Source: Ga0077527 sp021300125 (GTDB taxonomy: Bacteria; Pseudomonadota; Gammaproteobacteria; Burkholderiales; SG8-41). From it: DNA of 26,988 bases. The stretch covers positions 1-26,988 of the forward strand of contig JBKDUF010000115.1 of NCBI GenBank assembly GCA_046339595.1, in the 5' to 3' direction. How positions within the stretch are numbered: position 1 is the first letter of the stretch; each line of letters opens with the position of its first letter. A program made the translations under genes and the position numbers. This document shows, piece by piece, positions 18,257 through 26,466 of the stretch. Under the pieces are notes generated by a model. It was not told the DNA's origin, did no database searches, and saw nothing but the letters and a program-made list of their open reading frames with translations.

Positions 18257-19047
18257 TCAAACCGCCCTGCCAGCAAGTCCGCAGCCTCACGCGACTGCGG
18301 AAAGTTGTTGCGCAGCTGGTGGGCATAACTCGCCTCGGCCACTGCATTGCCCATGCGCCGCTCGATGCGCAGACCCAGCCACAGGATTTCCGGCGTCGGC
18401 GGCACCAGCTGCACCAGCTGCCGCATGAAATTGTGGGCGCTCGCCAGATTGTTGGCGCTGAAAGCCAGGTCAGCCATCTGGAACAGGGCCTGCGGCTGGT
18501 TCGGACGCGCAGCCAGTGCGCGCAGGAAAAAATCCCGGGCTGCGGCATTGTCTCCACGGCGGCGCGAGCAGATGCCGGCATTGACCAGCGAACGCTCGGG
18601 TGCCTGGTAAAGCGGATTGGCCACGGCGGCAAGGAAAAACTTGATGCCCTCGGCTTCGCGTTTACGCTGGCAGAGATACTGGCCGTAGTTGTTGTTCACG
18701 TCAGGGTCTGCGGGCGCCAGTCGCAGTGCGCGCTGGAAACTCTCCTCGGCGCGGCGGTCATCCTTGAGCGCGGCAAACACCAGGCCGCCAACATTGAACG
18801 CCGGCGCGTAGCCGGGGTCCGCCTTCTGGGCGATGTTGACCTCTTCCAGCGCGACCCCGAGGTTGCCCAGCTGGAAATAACCCGCGGCGAGTTCGGTATG
18901 GATGCGCGCACGGTTGCGTGCGTCGCTGTCGTTGCCTGAGGTCAGCGTGACCGGCTGCAGTTCCTCATTGTCTGCACCGGTGGCCGCACAGCCGCCCAGG
19001 AGTGCCGCCAGCAGGAGACCGGGAACCGCATATCGGATCGGATTCAT
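18253..19047 (-). CDS. pilF: PilF/PilW type IV pilus biogenesis TPR lipoprotein
   Basis: PilF (PilW) is the pilotin that takes the PilQ secretin to the outer membrane. The 264-residue precursor has a lipobox LGGC with Cys at 20, followed by about six TPR units (for example ARIHTELAAGYFQLGNLGVA and DVNNNYGQYLCQ). It overlaps rlmN and rodZ by 4 bases each. Its place between rlmN and rodZ is the usual one for pilF in pilus-bearing beta- and gammaproteobacteria and implies a type IV pilus system elsewhere in the genome. Confidence 0.9.
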   Translation of the reverse strand: MNPIRYAVPGLLLAALLGGCAATGADNEELQPVTLTSGNDSDARNRARIHTELAAGYFQLGNLGVALEEVNIAQKADPGYAPAFNVGGLVFAALKDDRRAEESFQRALRLAPADPDVNNNYGQYLCQRKREAEGIKFFLAAVANPLYQAPERSLVNAGICSRRRGDNAAARDFFLRALAARPNQPQALFQMADLAFSANNLASAHNFMRQLVQLVPPTPEILWLGLRIERRMGNAVAEASYAHQLRNNFPQSREAADLLAGRFE

Positions 19048-20162
19048 GCCCTTTGCTCCTCCAGGCGGCGCCGTGTGCGCCGGGTTTTGTCCAGCACCCG
19101 CCCGGCCAGCTGTCCGCAGGCGGCATCAATGGTGTCACCGCGCGTCTTGCGCACGGTGGTGGTCAGCCCCGCCTGCTGCAGCACATCGCGGAAGGCCGTG
19201 ATCGCGGCAGCCCCCGACCGCTGGAAGCCGGAACCGGAAAAGGGATTGAACGGGATCAGGTTGATCTTGCACGGCACCGGCTTCACGGCCTGAACCAGCT
19301 CGCGCGCCTGGGCCACGCTGTCGTTGACCCCTTCCAGCATGACATATTCGAATGTCACAAAATCACGCGGCGCTCGCTCGATATAGCGCAGGCACGCGTC
19401 GAGCAGCACACGGATCGGATACTTGCGGTTGATGGGTACCAGCTGGTCGCGCAGCGCGTCGTTGGGCGCGTGCAGTGACACCGCCAGCGCCACCGGACAG
19501 GCCTCGCGCAGGCGATCCATCGCCGGCACCAGACCCGAGGTCGACAGGGTCAGCCGGCGCCGCGAAATGCCATAGGCATGGTCATCCAGCATCAGCTGCA
19601 TCGCGGCCACCACGTTGTCGTAATTGGCCAGCGGCTCGCCCATGCCCATCATCACCACGTTGGTAATCGGCCGCTCGATGCCGAGATCTGCGCCAAGGCT
19701 GCGGCTGGCATGCCACAGCTGGCCGACGATCTCCGCAACACCCAGGTTGCGGTTGAAACCCTGGCGCCCGGTGGAGCAAAACGCGCATTCGAGCGCGCAT
19801 CCGGCCTGAGACGACACGCAGAGGGTGCCCCGGTAGCGACGCCCCTCGCCATCCTCGTCATCAGCCTCGCCTTCCGGGATGTAGACGGACTCGATGGCAT
19901 TGCCGGTGCCAACGTTGAACAGCCACTTGCGGGTGCCGTCCGGGGCCGTGGTGTCCTTGAGCACCGGCGGAGCAGCAATCACCGCGCCAGCGGTGAGTTG
20001 CGCGCGAAAGTCCCGGGAGACATCCGACATGCAATCGAAATCGGCAACGCCGCGCTGGTGCATCCAGCGCAGCATCTGCCGTGCCCGAAAGGGCTTCTGG
20101 CCCCGCTCGGCACACCAGTGTTCGAACTGGCTGCGGTTGAATCCGAGCAGGTTGACGGTCAT
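19044..20162 (-). CDS. rlmN: RlmN, dual 23S rRNA A2503 / tRNA A37 C2-methyltransferase
   Basis: RlmN is a radical SAM enzyme that methylates C2 of A2503 in 23S rRNA and A37 of some tRNAs. The 372-residue protein has the CX3CX2C cluster motif at Cys122, 126 and 129, GMGEPLANYDNV, SLHAPND, and the C-terminal Cys349 in GDTIDAACGQLAG that resolves the methyl intermediate. It follows ndk by 24 bases and overlaps pilF by 4. Confidence 0.97.
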   Translation of the reverse strand: MTVNLLGFNRSQFEHWCAERGQKPFRARQMLRWMHQRGVADFDCMSDVSRDFRAQLTAGAVIAAPPVLKDTTAPDGTRKWLFNVGTGNAIESVYIPEGEADDEDGEGRRYRGTLCVSSQAGCALECAFCSTGRQGFNRNLGVAEIVGQLWHASRSLGADLGIERPITNVVMMGMGEPLANYDNVVAAMQLMLDDHAYGISRRRLTLSTSGLVPAMDRLREACPVALAVSLHAPNDALRDQLVPINRKYPIRVLLDACLRYIERAPRDFVTFEYVMLEGVNDSVAQARELVQAVKPVPCKINLIPFNPFSGSGFQRSGAAAITAFRDVLQQAGLTTTVRKTRGDTIDAACGQLAGRVLDKTRRTRRRLEEQRA

Positions 20163-20186
20163 GGTCGTCGGCCGTGGCGCCTGCGG

Positions 20187-20612
20187 TCAGCGCGAGTGCA
20201 CGTCCAGCGTGGGGAAGAAATAGGCCACCTCGACTGCCGCGGTCTGCGGCGAATCGGAGCCATGCACCGCATTGGCGTCGATGCTGTCGGCAAAGTCGGC
20301 GCGGATGGTGCCCTTTTCGGCTTTTTTCGGATCGGTGGCACCCATCAGGTCGCGGTTTTTCTGGATCGCATTCTCGCCCTCGAGCACCTGGATCATCACC
20401 GGGCCGGAAACCATGAAATCAACCAGTTCACCGAAGAACGGGCGTGCCCTGTGCACGGCATAGAAACCTTCCGCCTGGGCGCGCGACAGCCAGGTCATGC
20501 GCGCGGCCACGATGCGCAGGCCCGCTGACTCGAAACGGGCGTAGATCTGGCCGATCACGTTCTTGGCAACGGCATCGGGCTTGATGATGGACAGGGTGCG
20601 TTCGACAGCCAT
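20187..20612 (-). CDS. ndk: Nucleoside diphosphate kinase
   Basis: Ndk transfers the gamma-phosphate of ATP to other (d)NDPs through a phosphohistidine. From ATG 20612 it is 141 residues, as expected for the family; longer upstream reading is not homologous. The protein starts with ERTLSIIKPDAV, and the catalytic His117 lies in NAVHGSDS. GAGG about 8 bases before the ATG is a good ribosome binding site. First gene of the long operon, with its own candidate promoter. Confidence 0.98.
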   Translation of the reverse strand: MAVERTLSIIKPDAVAKNVIGQIYARFESAGLRIVAARMTWLSRAQAEGFYAVHRARPFFGELVDFMVSGPVMIQVLEGENAIQKNRDLMGATDPKKAEKGTIRADFADSIDANAVHGSDSPQTAAVEVAYFFPTLDVHSR

Positions 20613-20650
20613 GAAAATCCTCAACTTCCTGAGTTTAAAAATAACCCGGA

Positions 20651-20659
20651 AGGATAGCA
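20651..20659 (-). promoter_or_regulatory. Candidate extended -10 promoter for the ndk operon
   Basis: On the minus strand, TGC-TATCCT (20659-20651) forms an extended -10 element 38 bases before the ndk ATG; the -35 position is only a run of T. The whole ndk-to-der operon could depend on it. Confidence 0.4.
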
Positions 20660-20749
20660 CGATAAGCCGTTGAAAAAAAGACGAATCCCGGCAAATCCAA
20701 GGGACTTGACGGGATGGGTTTTTCGTCCGGAAACGGCCGCCAGCCGCCC

Positions 20750-22876
20750 TCAGCCGGCGACGGGTTTGGCGCGCAGCCGCTGCCAGGCGTAGATCGGAGC
20801 GCCGATGAGCAGGCCGATCAGGTCGGTCACGGTGCCGGGGTGGATCAGGCACAGCGCAGCCCCGAACAGCAAGACCCGCAGCGCCATCGCCATGCGCCCG
20901 CCAAACCAGCCCTCGGTCGAGCCCGCCAGAAACCAGACGCCGACCGAAGCGGACACCACGGCCTGGGCAATCGCCAGCGGCTCACCCTTCATCAGCAGCA
21001 CCGGGCTGTAATAGAACATGAACGGCACCAGGAAAGTCGCGAGCCCCATCTTCAACGCGATCCAGGAGGTTTTCCAGGGATCGGCATTGCACATCCCCGC
21101 CGCGGCAAAGGAGGCCAGCGCCACCGGCGGCGTGATCGCCGAGATCACCGCGAAATAAAAAATGAACAGGTGCGCCACCAGCGGCTGCACGCCGATCTTG
21201 GTCAGGCCCGGCGCCAGCACCGCCGCAGCAATGGCATAGGCTGCCGTGGTCGGCATGCCCATGCCCAGAATCAGCGCGACGCCCGCCACAAACAGCATGG
21301 CGACCAGCTGGTTGGTGCCGGCAATGCCCAGAATCATTTCCGAGAAGCGGCCGCCGATGCCGGTGAGCGCGACCACGCCGACGATGATGCCGGCACAGGC
21401 ACAGACGGCCACCAGCTGGATGGTGTCGCGGGCGGCCATGTTCAGCCCTTCGGCTGTCTTGCGCCAGCCGAACATCCAGGCCATGCCCAGCAGCACCGCG
21501 GCGGGCAAGGCGGTTCCGATCCAGTCACCGGCCAGGGGTTTCAGCAACGCCGGCAACTCCACCACCACCAGGGATGCGGCGGCGCCGATCGCCACCAGCG
21601 CTGCGACCCGCACCAGCAGCGCAGTGGCAAACGCGATATCAAAGCCCGCGGGCGCGGCCGCCGGCGCTGCGCCGTCGAGGTCGCGGAAACGCACTGCCAG
21701 CCAGCCGGCAATCAGCGCCGTGAGGATGCCGAGACCGCCGGCACGGAAGGGCGAATATCCCTCCAGCAGCGCCCATACCAGCACCACGATCGGCGCAAAG
21801 AGATAGACGCGCTTGAGCATCTCGAACAACGGCGGCAGTTCGTCCTTGCGCAGGCCGCGCAGGCCGAGGCGGATCGCGTGCAGGTCGACATGGATCCAGC
21901 AGGCGATGTAGAACAGCAGGGCCGGTATCACTGCGGCCAGCGCGATCTCGGTATACGGGATGCCGGTGATCTCGGCCATCAGGAAGGCACCGGCGCCGAG
22001 CACCGGCGGCGTGATCTGGCCGCCGGTCGACGATGTCGCCTCGATCGCCGCTGCGGTCGGCTTGTCATAGCCGACCTTGCGCATCATCGGGATGGTGACC
22101 ATGCCCGAAGCCACCACATTGGCCACGGCAGACCCCGAGATCGAGCCGAACAGCACGCCCGAGGCGACCGCCGCCTTAGCCGGGCCGCCGCGCGCCCAGC
22201 CGAACATGGCGTTGCACAGGTCGTTGATGTAGTCGCCGACCTTTGAGACCTGCAGGAAGGCGGCAAAACAGACGAACAGGATGATGTACGAGGATGACAC
22301 CTGGGTGGTCACCCCGAAGATGCCGTATTCGCTGTAGATGTAGGTGAAGAAGCGGTCCACGGCGAATCCCCTGTGCTGGAGCACCCCGGGCATCCAGGGA
22401 CCGACAAAACAGTAAATGATGAACACGCCCGCGATGATCGGCAGCGCCAGACCCGAGGTCCGCCGCCCGAACTCCAGTATCAGCAGCGTGCCCACCAGCC
22501 CGGTGACAACGTCCCCGGTGGTGAACTGGGCGCCGGCGCGGAACAGCAGGCCGTCGAGTTCCACCGCGATGTAGACCGCGCAGGCGATCGACGCCGCCAC
22601 CAGCAGCCAGTCATACCAGGGCACGCCGTCCCGGCGCGCCCGGCTGCCGGCCGCGTAGATCATGAATCCGATGGCACCGCCCCAGCCGACATGGATGGCG
22701 CGGAACAGCAGCGGCTCGAGCGAGTAGACGTTGAGCACCAGCAGGTGGAAAGCGGTGAAGCCGACGCACAGTGCAGCCAGGACCAGGGCCTGCCAGCCGC
22801 CGAGCAGGCGCTTGTTGGAGGCGAACTCCTCGTCGCTCACCGGCGCCTTCATGCCATCGTTTGCCAACGTGCTCAT
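20750..22876 (-). CDS. TRAP transporter fused permease (DctQM-type, TAXI family)
   Basis: This is the membrane component of a TRAP secondary transporter, driven by an ion gradient and served by the TAXI binding protein encoded just upstream. The 708-residue protein fuses a small DctQ-like part (about the first 155 residues, several helices) to a large DctM-like part. Conserved features are GSISGSAVANVVASG (244-258) and TSSTGGQITPPVLGAGA (281-297), then GMGMPTTAAYAIAAAV further on. GGAGGA about 10 bases before the ATG is a strong ribosome binding site. The substrate is not deducible; characterised TAXI systems take up dicarboxylates or amino acids such as glutamate. Confidence 0.93.
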   Translation of the reverse strand: MSTLANDGMKAPVSDEEFASNKRLLGGWQALVLAALCVGFTAFHLLVLNVYSLEPLLFRAIHVGWGGAIGFMIYAAGSRARRDGVPWYDWLLVAASIACAVYIAVELDGLLFRAGAQFTTGDVVTGLVGTLLILEFGRRTSGLALPIIAGVFIIYCFVGPWMPGVLQHRGFAVDRFFTYIYSEYGIFGVTTQVSSSYIILFVCFAAFLQVSKVGDYINDLCNAMFGWARGGPAKAAVASGVLFGSISGSAVANVVASGMVTIPMMRKVGYDKPTAAAIEATSSTGGQITPPVLGAGAFLMAEITGIPYTEIALAAVIPALLFYIACWIHVDLHAIRLGLRGLRKDELPPLFEMLKRVYLFAPIVVLVWALLEGYSPFRAGGLGILTALIAGWLAVRFRDLDGAAPAAAPAGFDIAFATALLVRVAALVAIGAAASLVVVELPALLKPLAGDWIGTALPAAVLLGMAWMFGWRKTAEGLNMAARDTIQLVAVCACAGIIVGVVALTGIGGRFSEMILGIAGTNQLVAMLFVAGVALILGMGMPTTAAYAIAAAVLAPGLTKIGVQPLVAHLFIFYFAVISAITPPVALASFAAAGMCNADPWKTSWIALKMGLATFLVPFMFYYSPVLLMKGEPLAIAQAVVSASVGVWFLAGSTEGWFGGRMAMALRVLLFGAALCLIHPGTVTDLIGLLIGAPIYAWQRLRAKPVAG

Positions 22877-22909
22877 GCCTGGTTCCTCCCCTGCGGCCCC
22901 TCGCCGCCG

Positions 22910-22943
22910 AAAAAAAACCGCACTGTGCGCGAGCCCAGTGCGG
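22910..22943 (-). terminator. Intrinsic terminator/attenuator between TAXI binding protein and permease
   Basis: On the minus strand CCGCACTG (22943-22936) pairs with CAGTGCGG (22925-22918), a perfect 8-bp GC-rich stem with a 10-base loop, followed by eight T (22917-22910). It lies within the two-gene operon, so partial termination would favour the binding protein over the permease. Confidence 0.85.
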
Positions 22944-22971
22944 CCGTTTTATGCCCGATTCGCTTTGTAGC

Positions 22972-23973
22972 TCAGCCTTTGTATTCCGGCGGGATCAGGT
23001 GCTTGGGCACGGTGATGCCCTTTTCGCGTAGATAGCGGATTGCACCCGGATGGAACGGCAGAAAACCGTTGCGGTTCCAGTTCTGCAGCAGGGTCTCCTT
23101 CGCGGCCGCATGGCCTTTGACCATCTGCGCGTTGTTTTCCATCACCGCCTTGACCACGTTGTAAACCAGGTCCTCGGGCACATCCTTGTTCGCGATCGCG
23201 AAGTTGTAGAGCCCCACGGTCTTGTGGTCCTCGGTCTGCTGCTTGTAGGAGCCGCGCGGAATCACCGAATCCGACAGCTCGGGCAGCGCAGCCCTGATGC
23301 GCTTGATCTCGTCATCGGTAAAGGTGAAGAAGCGCACCTTGTTGGTGGTTTCAAGCTCGGAGTAGGCGGCAATCGGCACGCCGGCGCAGAACGGGAAGGC
23401 ATCGATCAGTCCGTCCTGGAGGTTCGCCGCCATGTCGGAGGCCTGGCCGTTGCGGATGGTGGTGTCGATGCCCAGCGCCTTGAACATCAGCGGGAAATAC
23501 GTGCCGCAGGTGCCGGCGCGGGGGCCGACGCCGGAGCGCTTGCCGGCCAGATCCTTCACCGAACGGATGCCCGACTTCTCCAGCGCGACAAAATGGAACG
23601 GGGTGTCGTACATCGGGAAAATCGCCCGGATGTTGCTGAACTTCTGGCCCTTGGTCCAGTCGCCGGTGCCCTGCCAGGCCTGCAGAGCCACGCCCATCGT
23701 GGTCATGCCGAAGTCGATCTGCTTGGAATCGGCCAGGATGATGTTCTGGTTGGGGCCCTGGGTCTGCTGGGTGCTGATGTTGGTGCCGATCTTTTCGTTG
23801 ACCAGGCCGGCCCAGACCTGCCCGTAGACGAAATAGGTGCCGCCGACGGATGCGGTGCCCAGGGTCAGGTTTGTCGGCCACTTCGGATTCGGTTTTGCCT
23901 GTGCGTGCGAAGCGGTGGCGAAGACCAGACTCGATGCGGCGACGGCCGCGGCGAGCAGTTTGGCGATACTCAT
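22972..23973 (-). CDS. TAXI family TRAP transporter solute-binding protein
   Basis: This is the periplasmic receptor of the TRAP transporter. The 333-residue precursor has a signal peptide (1-24, cleavage after SHA). The mature part opens with LTLGTASVGGTYFVYGQVWA, the TAXI hallmark, followed by QTQGPNQNIILADSKQIDFG and RSGVGPRAGTCGTYF-type segments typical of a class II periplasmic fold. GAGGAG 6 bases before the ATG is a strong ribosome binding site, consistent with high expression. First gene of a two-gene operon with its fused permease. Ligand unknown. Confidence 0.94.
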   Translation of the reverse strand: MSIAKLLAAAVAASSLVFATASHAQAKPNPKWPTNLTLGTASVGGTYFVYGQVWAGLVNEKIGTNISTQQTQGPNQNIILADSKQIDFGMTTMGVALQAWQGTGDWTKGQKFSNIRAIFPMYDTPFHFVALEKSGIRSVKDLAGKRSGVGPRAGTCGTYFPLMFKALGIDTTIRNGQASDMAANLQDGLIDAFPFCAGVPIAAYSELETTNKVRFFTFTDDEIKRIRAALPELSDSVIPRGSYKQQTEDHKTVGLYNFAIANKDVPEDLVYNVVKAVMENNAQMVKGHAAAKETLLQNWNRNGFLPFHPGAIRYLREKGITVPKHLIPPEYKG

Positions 23974-24077
23974 CGGTTTCTCCTCAACTGTTGTGGGACG
24001 GGTCCAGTCTCGCCGGAGGCCGCACGGCTTGGGCGGCTTCGCCGTATTGTTGTTTTCAAGGCGAAAACTGCCGGGTC

Positions 24078-24108
24078 AGGTTAGCACAAAGCCTGCCCAG
24101 CCGTGCAA
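24078..24108 (-). promoter_or_regulatory. Candidate promoter of the TAXI-TRAP operon
   Basis: On the minus strand TTGCAC (24108-24103) and TAACCT (24083-24078) are 19 bases apart, and TGC directly before the -10 gives an extended -10. The spacer is longer than ideal. It lies about 105 bases before the binding-protein ATG, just after tilS ends. Confidence 0.35.
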
Positions 24109-24120
24109 GCCGGGCCGCGC

Positions 24121-25431
24121 TCAGTCGAGGCGCCAGCAGGGCACCCAGCCTGGCCGGCCAGCGGCAGCCTGGAAATCGGCGTCGACGCCGATAGCGGGAA
24201 CGGCAACCAGGCGTTCGCCCACATGGAGCAGCGGCCAGCGATCCCTGAGCCAGGGCGGCAGACCCGCCTCCTGCAGGAGATTGCGCAGGCTGCGCCGGCG
24301 CGCTCCGGTCCCCAGGCGCAGGCCCTCACCGCCGCTGCGCACGCCAACCCTCAAGCGGCCGAGCCAGCCCGCGGCAAGCCCCCCCTGCCCCGGGCCCGCG
24401 GCAACCAGGCTGAGCCGGCCACCGAGTTCGGGCAAGTGCAGTTCGGCGCGTCCGCTCCAGCGACGGGTGAATCCTGCCGGCAACGGCGGCAGCGGCCGCA
24501 GCAGGTGCAGTTCGCCGCGGTAACGGCGCGCGGTCAGCGCACCGAGGTCAACCTCCAGACGGGCATCGGCGCGGCTCGCCAGCAGCTGCCGCAGCAGCTC
24601 ATCCAGCCGCGCGGCGTCCGGCATCGCCAGACCGCGCCGGCGCAGGTGCAGGCGCAGCGCGTTACGGGCCCGCGGCGGTGACAGGCGCGCCAGATTGTCC
24701 ACCCGCAGCACGCCATCGTCAGCACCCAGATCGATACGGGCCAGCTCATCGAGCAATCCGGCGGCTTCAGCCTGCAGGCGAGCCGCGCGCGCAAGAACCA
24801 CAGAGGCCCCGGGCAGGCGCGTTTCAATCCGGGGCAGGACCTGATGGCGCAGGAAATTGCGGGTGTAATGGGTATCGGCGTTGCTGTCATCCTCGATCCA
24901 GCGCAGCCGGTGGCGCTCAGCGTATTCAACGATCGCCGCGCGCGGCAACTGCAGCAGGGGACGCCACAGGGACGGCTCTCCGGCGCGGAATTCGGGCATC
25001 GCCGCAAGCCCGCGCGGTCCGGCGCCGCGCAGCAGCTGGATCAGAACGGTCTCCGCCTGGTCGTCACGGTTGTGGGCAAGAGCAATCACTGCGGCCCCGC
25101 TCTGCGCGAACACCCGGTAGCGCGCCTCGCGCGCCGCCGCTTCGGTGCTGTTGCCGCGCGCGACCTCGACCTTGTGCACCCTCAGCGGTACGCCGAGTTC
25201 ACGGCAATAACGCCGGCAATGCGCGGCCCAGGCCAAGGCACCGCGACTGATCTGGTGGTTGACATGGATCGCGGCCAGCATCGAGGGCGGCAGCTGCAGC
25301 CCGCGGCGCAGGAGGTGCAGCAGCACCACGGAATCAATGCCGCCGCTGAGGCCCACGGTGATGGTTGCATCCGACAGGCCGTGCGTCTCGATCGAGGCGG
25401 CGAGCGCCGGCACAAGCACATCGGTGATCAT
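24121..25431 (-). CDS. tilS: tRNA(Ile)-lysidine synthase TilS
   Basis: TilS converts C34 of the CAU-anticodon tRNA-Ile to lysidine, changing its reading from AUG to AUA; it is essential. The 436-residue protein has the PP-loop SGGIDS at 29-34 in an N-type ATP pyrophosphatase domain, the AHNRDDQAETVLIQLLRGAG segment, a linker domain and a C-terminal TilS_C domain. It lies 20 bases after accA, the usual betaproteobacterial pairing. No clear ribosome binding site precedes the ATG; the C-terminal half is Arg- and Leu-rich. Confidence 0.95.
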   Translation of the reverse strand: MITDVLVPALAASIETHGLSDATITVGLSGGIDSVVLLHLLRRGLQLPPSMLAAIHVNHQISRGALAWAAHCRRYCRELGVPLRVHKVEVARGNSTEAAAREARYRVFAQSGAAVIALAHNRDDQAETVLIQLLRGAGPRGLAAMPEFRAGEPSLWRPLLQLPRAAIVEYAERHRLRWIEDDSNADTHYTRNFLRHQVLPRIETRLPGASVVLARAARLQAEAAGLLDELARIDLGADDGVLRVDNLARLSPPRARNALRLHLRRRGLAMPDAARLDELLRQLLASRADARLEVDLGALTARRYRGELHLLRPLPPLPAGFTRRWSGRAELHLPELGGRLSLVAAGPGQGGLAAGWLGRLRVGVRSGGEGLRLGTGARRRSLRNLLQEAGLPPWLRDRWPLLHVGERLVAVPAIGVDADFQAAAGRPGWVPCWRLD

Positions 25432-25451
25432 GGCGGCGGCGCGCCGCGGGC

Positions 25452-26429
25452 TCAGCGGCCCTCGGCTTCCTTGCTTTCCTTGAACTGGCCGTAGGCCATC
25501 AGGCGCTCGAATCGCGCTTCGAGCAACTGGTCCGCCGGGGTATCGCGCAGCTGGCGCCAGCTTTCCTGCAGGGCTTTTTTCAGGGACTGCATCATCGCCT
25601 CAGGGTCGCGGTGCGCACCGCCCAGCGGCTCCGACACCACCTTGTCGATCAGGCCCAGCGCCTTCAGGCGGCTGGCGGTGATGCCGAGGGTTTCAGCGGC
25701 ATCGGGCGCACGTTCGGCGCTTTTCCACAGGATCGAGGCACAGCCTTCGGGCGAAATCACGGAGTAGGTCGAATATTGCAGCATCAGCGTCACATCGCCG
25801 ACGGCAATCGCCAGCGCACCGCCTGATCCGCCCTCGCCGATCACGGTACACAGGACCGGAACCCTGAGCCCGGCCATCACGTAAAGGTTGCGGCCGATGG
25901 CCTCGGACTGGCCGCGCTCCTCGGCGCCGACCCCGGGATAGGCCCCGGGCGTATCGATGAAGGTGAACACCGGAAAACCGAATTTCTCGGCAAGTCTCAT
26001 CAGCCGCAGCGCCTTGCGATAACCCTCGGGGCGCGGCATGCCGAAATTGCGGTGGATTTTTTCCTTGGTGTCACGGCCTTTCTGGTGACCGATGACCACC
26101 ACGCTCTGCCCGCCGAAACGTGCGAGGCCGCCGACGATCGCAGGGTCGTCGGCAAAGGCGCGGTCGCCGTGCAGTTCCTCGAAGTCGGTAAAGATGCCGG
26201 CGAGGTAATCCAGCGTGTACGGGCGCTGCGGATGGCGCGCGACCTGCGCGATCTGCCACGAGCTGAGCTTGGCGTAGATGTCGCGGGTGAGGCCCTGGCT
26301 TTTTTTCTGCAGCCGCGCGATCTCCTCGGAGATGTCGAGCGCGGAATCGTCCTGCACGAAGCGCAGTTCCTCGATCTTTCTTTCGAGGTCGGCGATCGGC
26401 TGCTCGAAATCGAGAAAAGTCGTTTTCAT
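25452..26429 (-). CDS. accA: Acetyl-CoA carboxylase carboxyltransferase subunit alpha
   Basis: AccA with AccD transfers the carboxyl group from biotin to acetyl-CoA, giving malonyl-CoA for fatty acid synthesis. The 325-residue protein begins with TTFLDFEQPIADLE, has an N-terminal coiled stretch, and the crotonase-fold core with KGRDTKEKIHRNFGMPRPEGYRK-type, TPGAYPGVGAEERGQ and GEGGSGGALAIAVGD motifs. The start is firmly set by the family N-terminus, yet no Shine-Dalgarno-like sequence precedes it; a TATCAT box lies only 8 bases upstream. Probably co-transcribed with tilS. Confidence 0.97.
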   Translation of the reverse strand: MKTTFLDFEQPIADLERKIEELRFVQDDSALDISEEIARLQKKSQGLTRDIYAKLSSWQIAQVARHPQRPYTLDYLAGIFTDFEELHGDRAFADDPAIVGGLARFGGQSVVVIGHQKGRDTKEKIHRNFGMPRPEGYRKALRLMRLAEKFGFPVFTFIDTPGAYPGVGAEERGQSEAIGRNLYVMAGLRVPVLCTVIGEGGSGGALAIAVGDVTLMLQYSTYSVISPEGCASILWKSAERAPDAAETLGITASRLKALGLIDKVVSEPLGGAHRDPEAMMQSLKKALQESWRQLRDTPADQLLEARFERLMAYGQFKESKEAEGR

Positions 26430-26466
26430 GGGCGCGAATGATACCGCAAGGACTGCCCGTCACCGC

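Noticed and set aside
20613..20852. N-terminal extension of ndk to 20852
   Set aside because: Ndk homologues begin at the MAVERTLSIIKPDA region; a good ribosome binding site precedes ATG 20612, and the extension crosses the candidate promoter.
20714..22246. 510-codon plus-strand open frame opposite the TRAP permease
   Set aside because: The composition (His, Gln, Arg, Gly) is typical of an antisense frame of a hydrophobic protein; the minus strand encodes a convincing permease.
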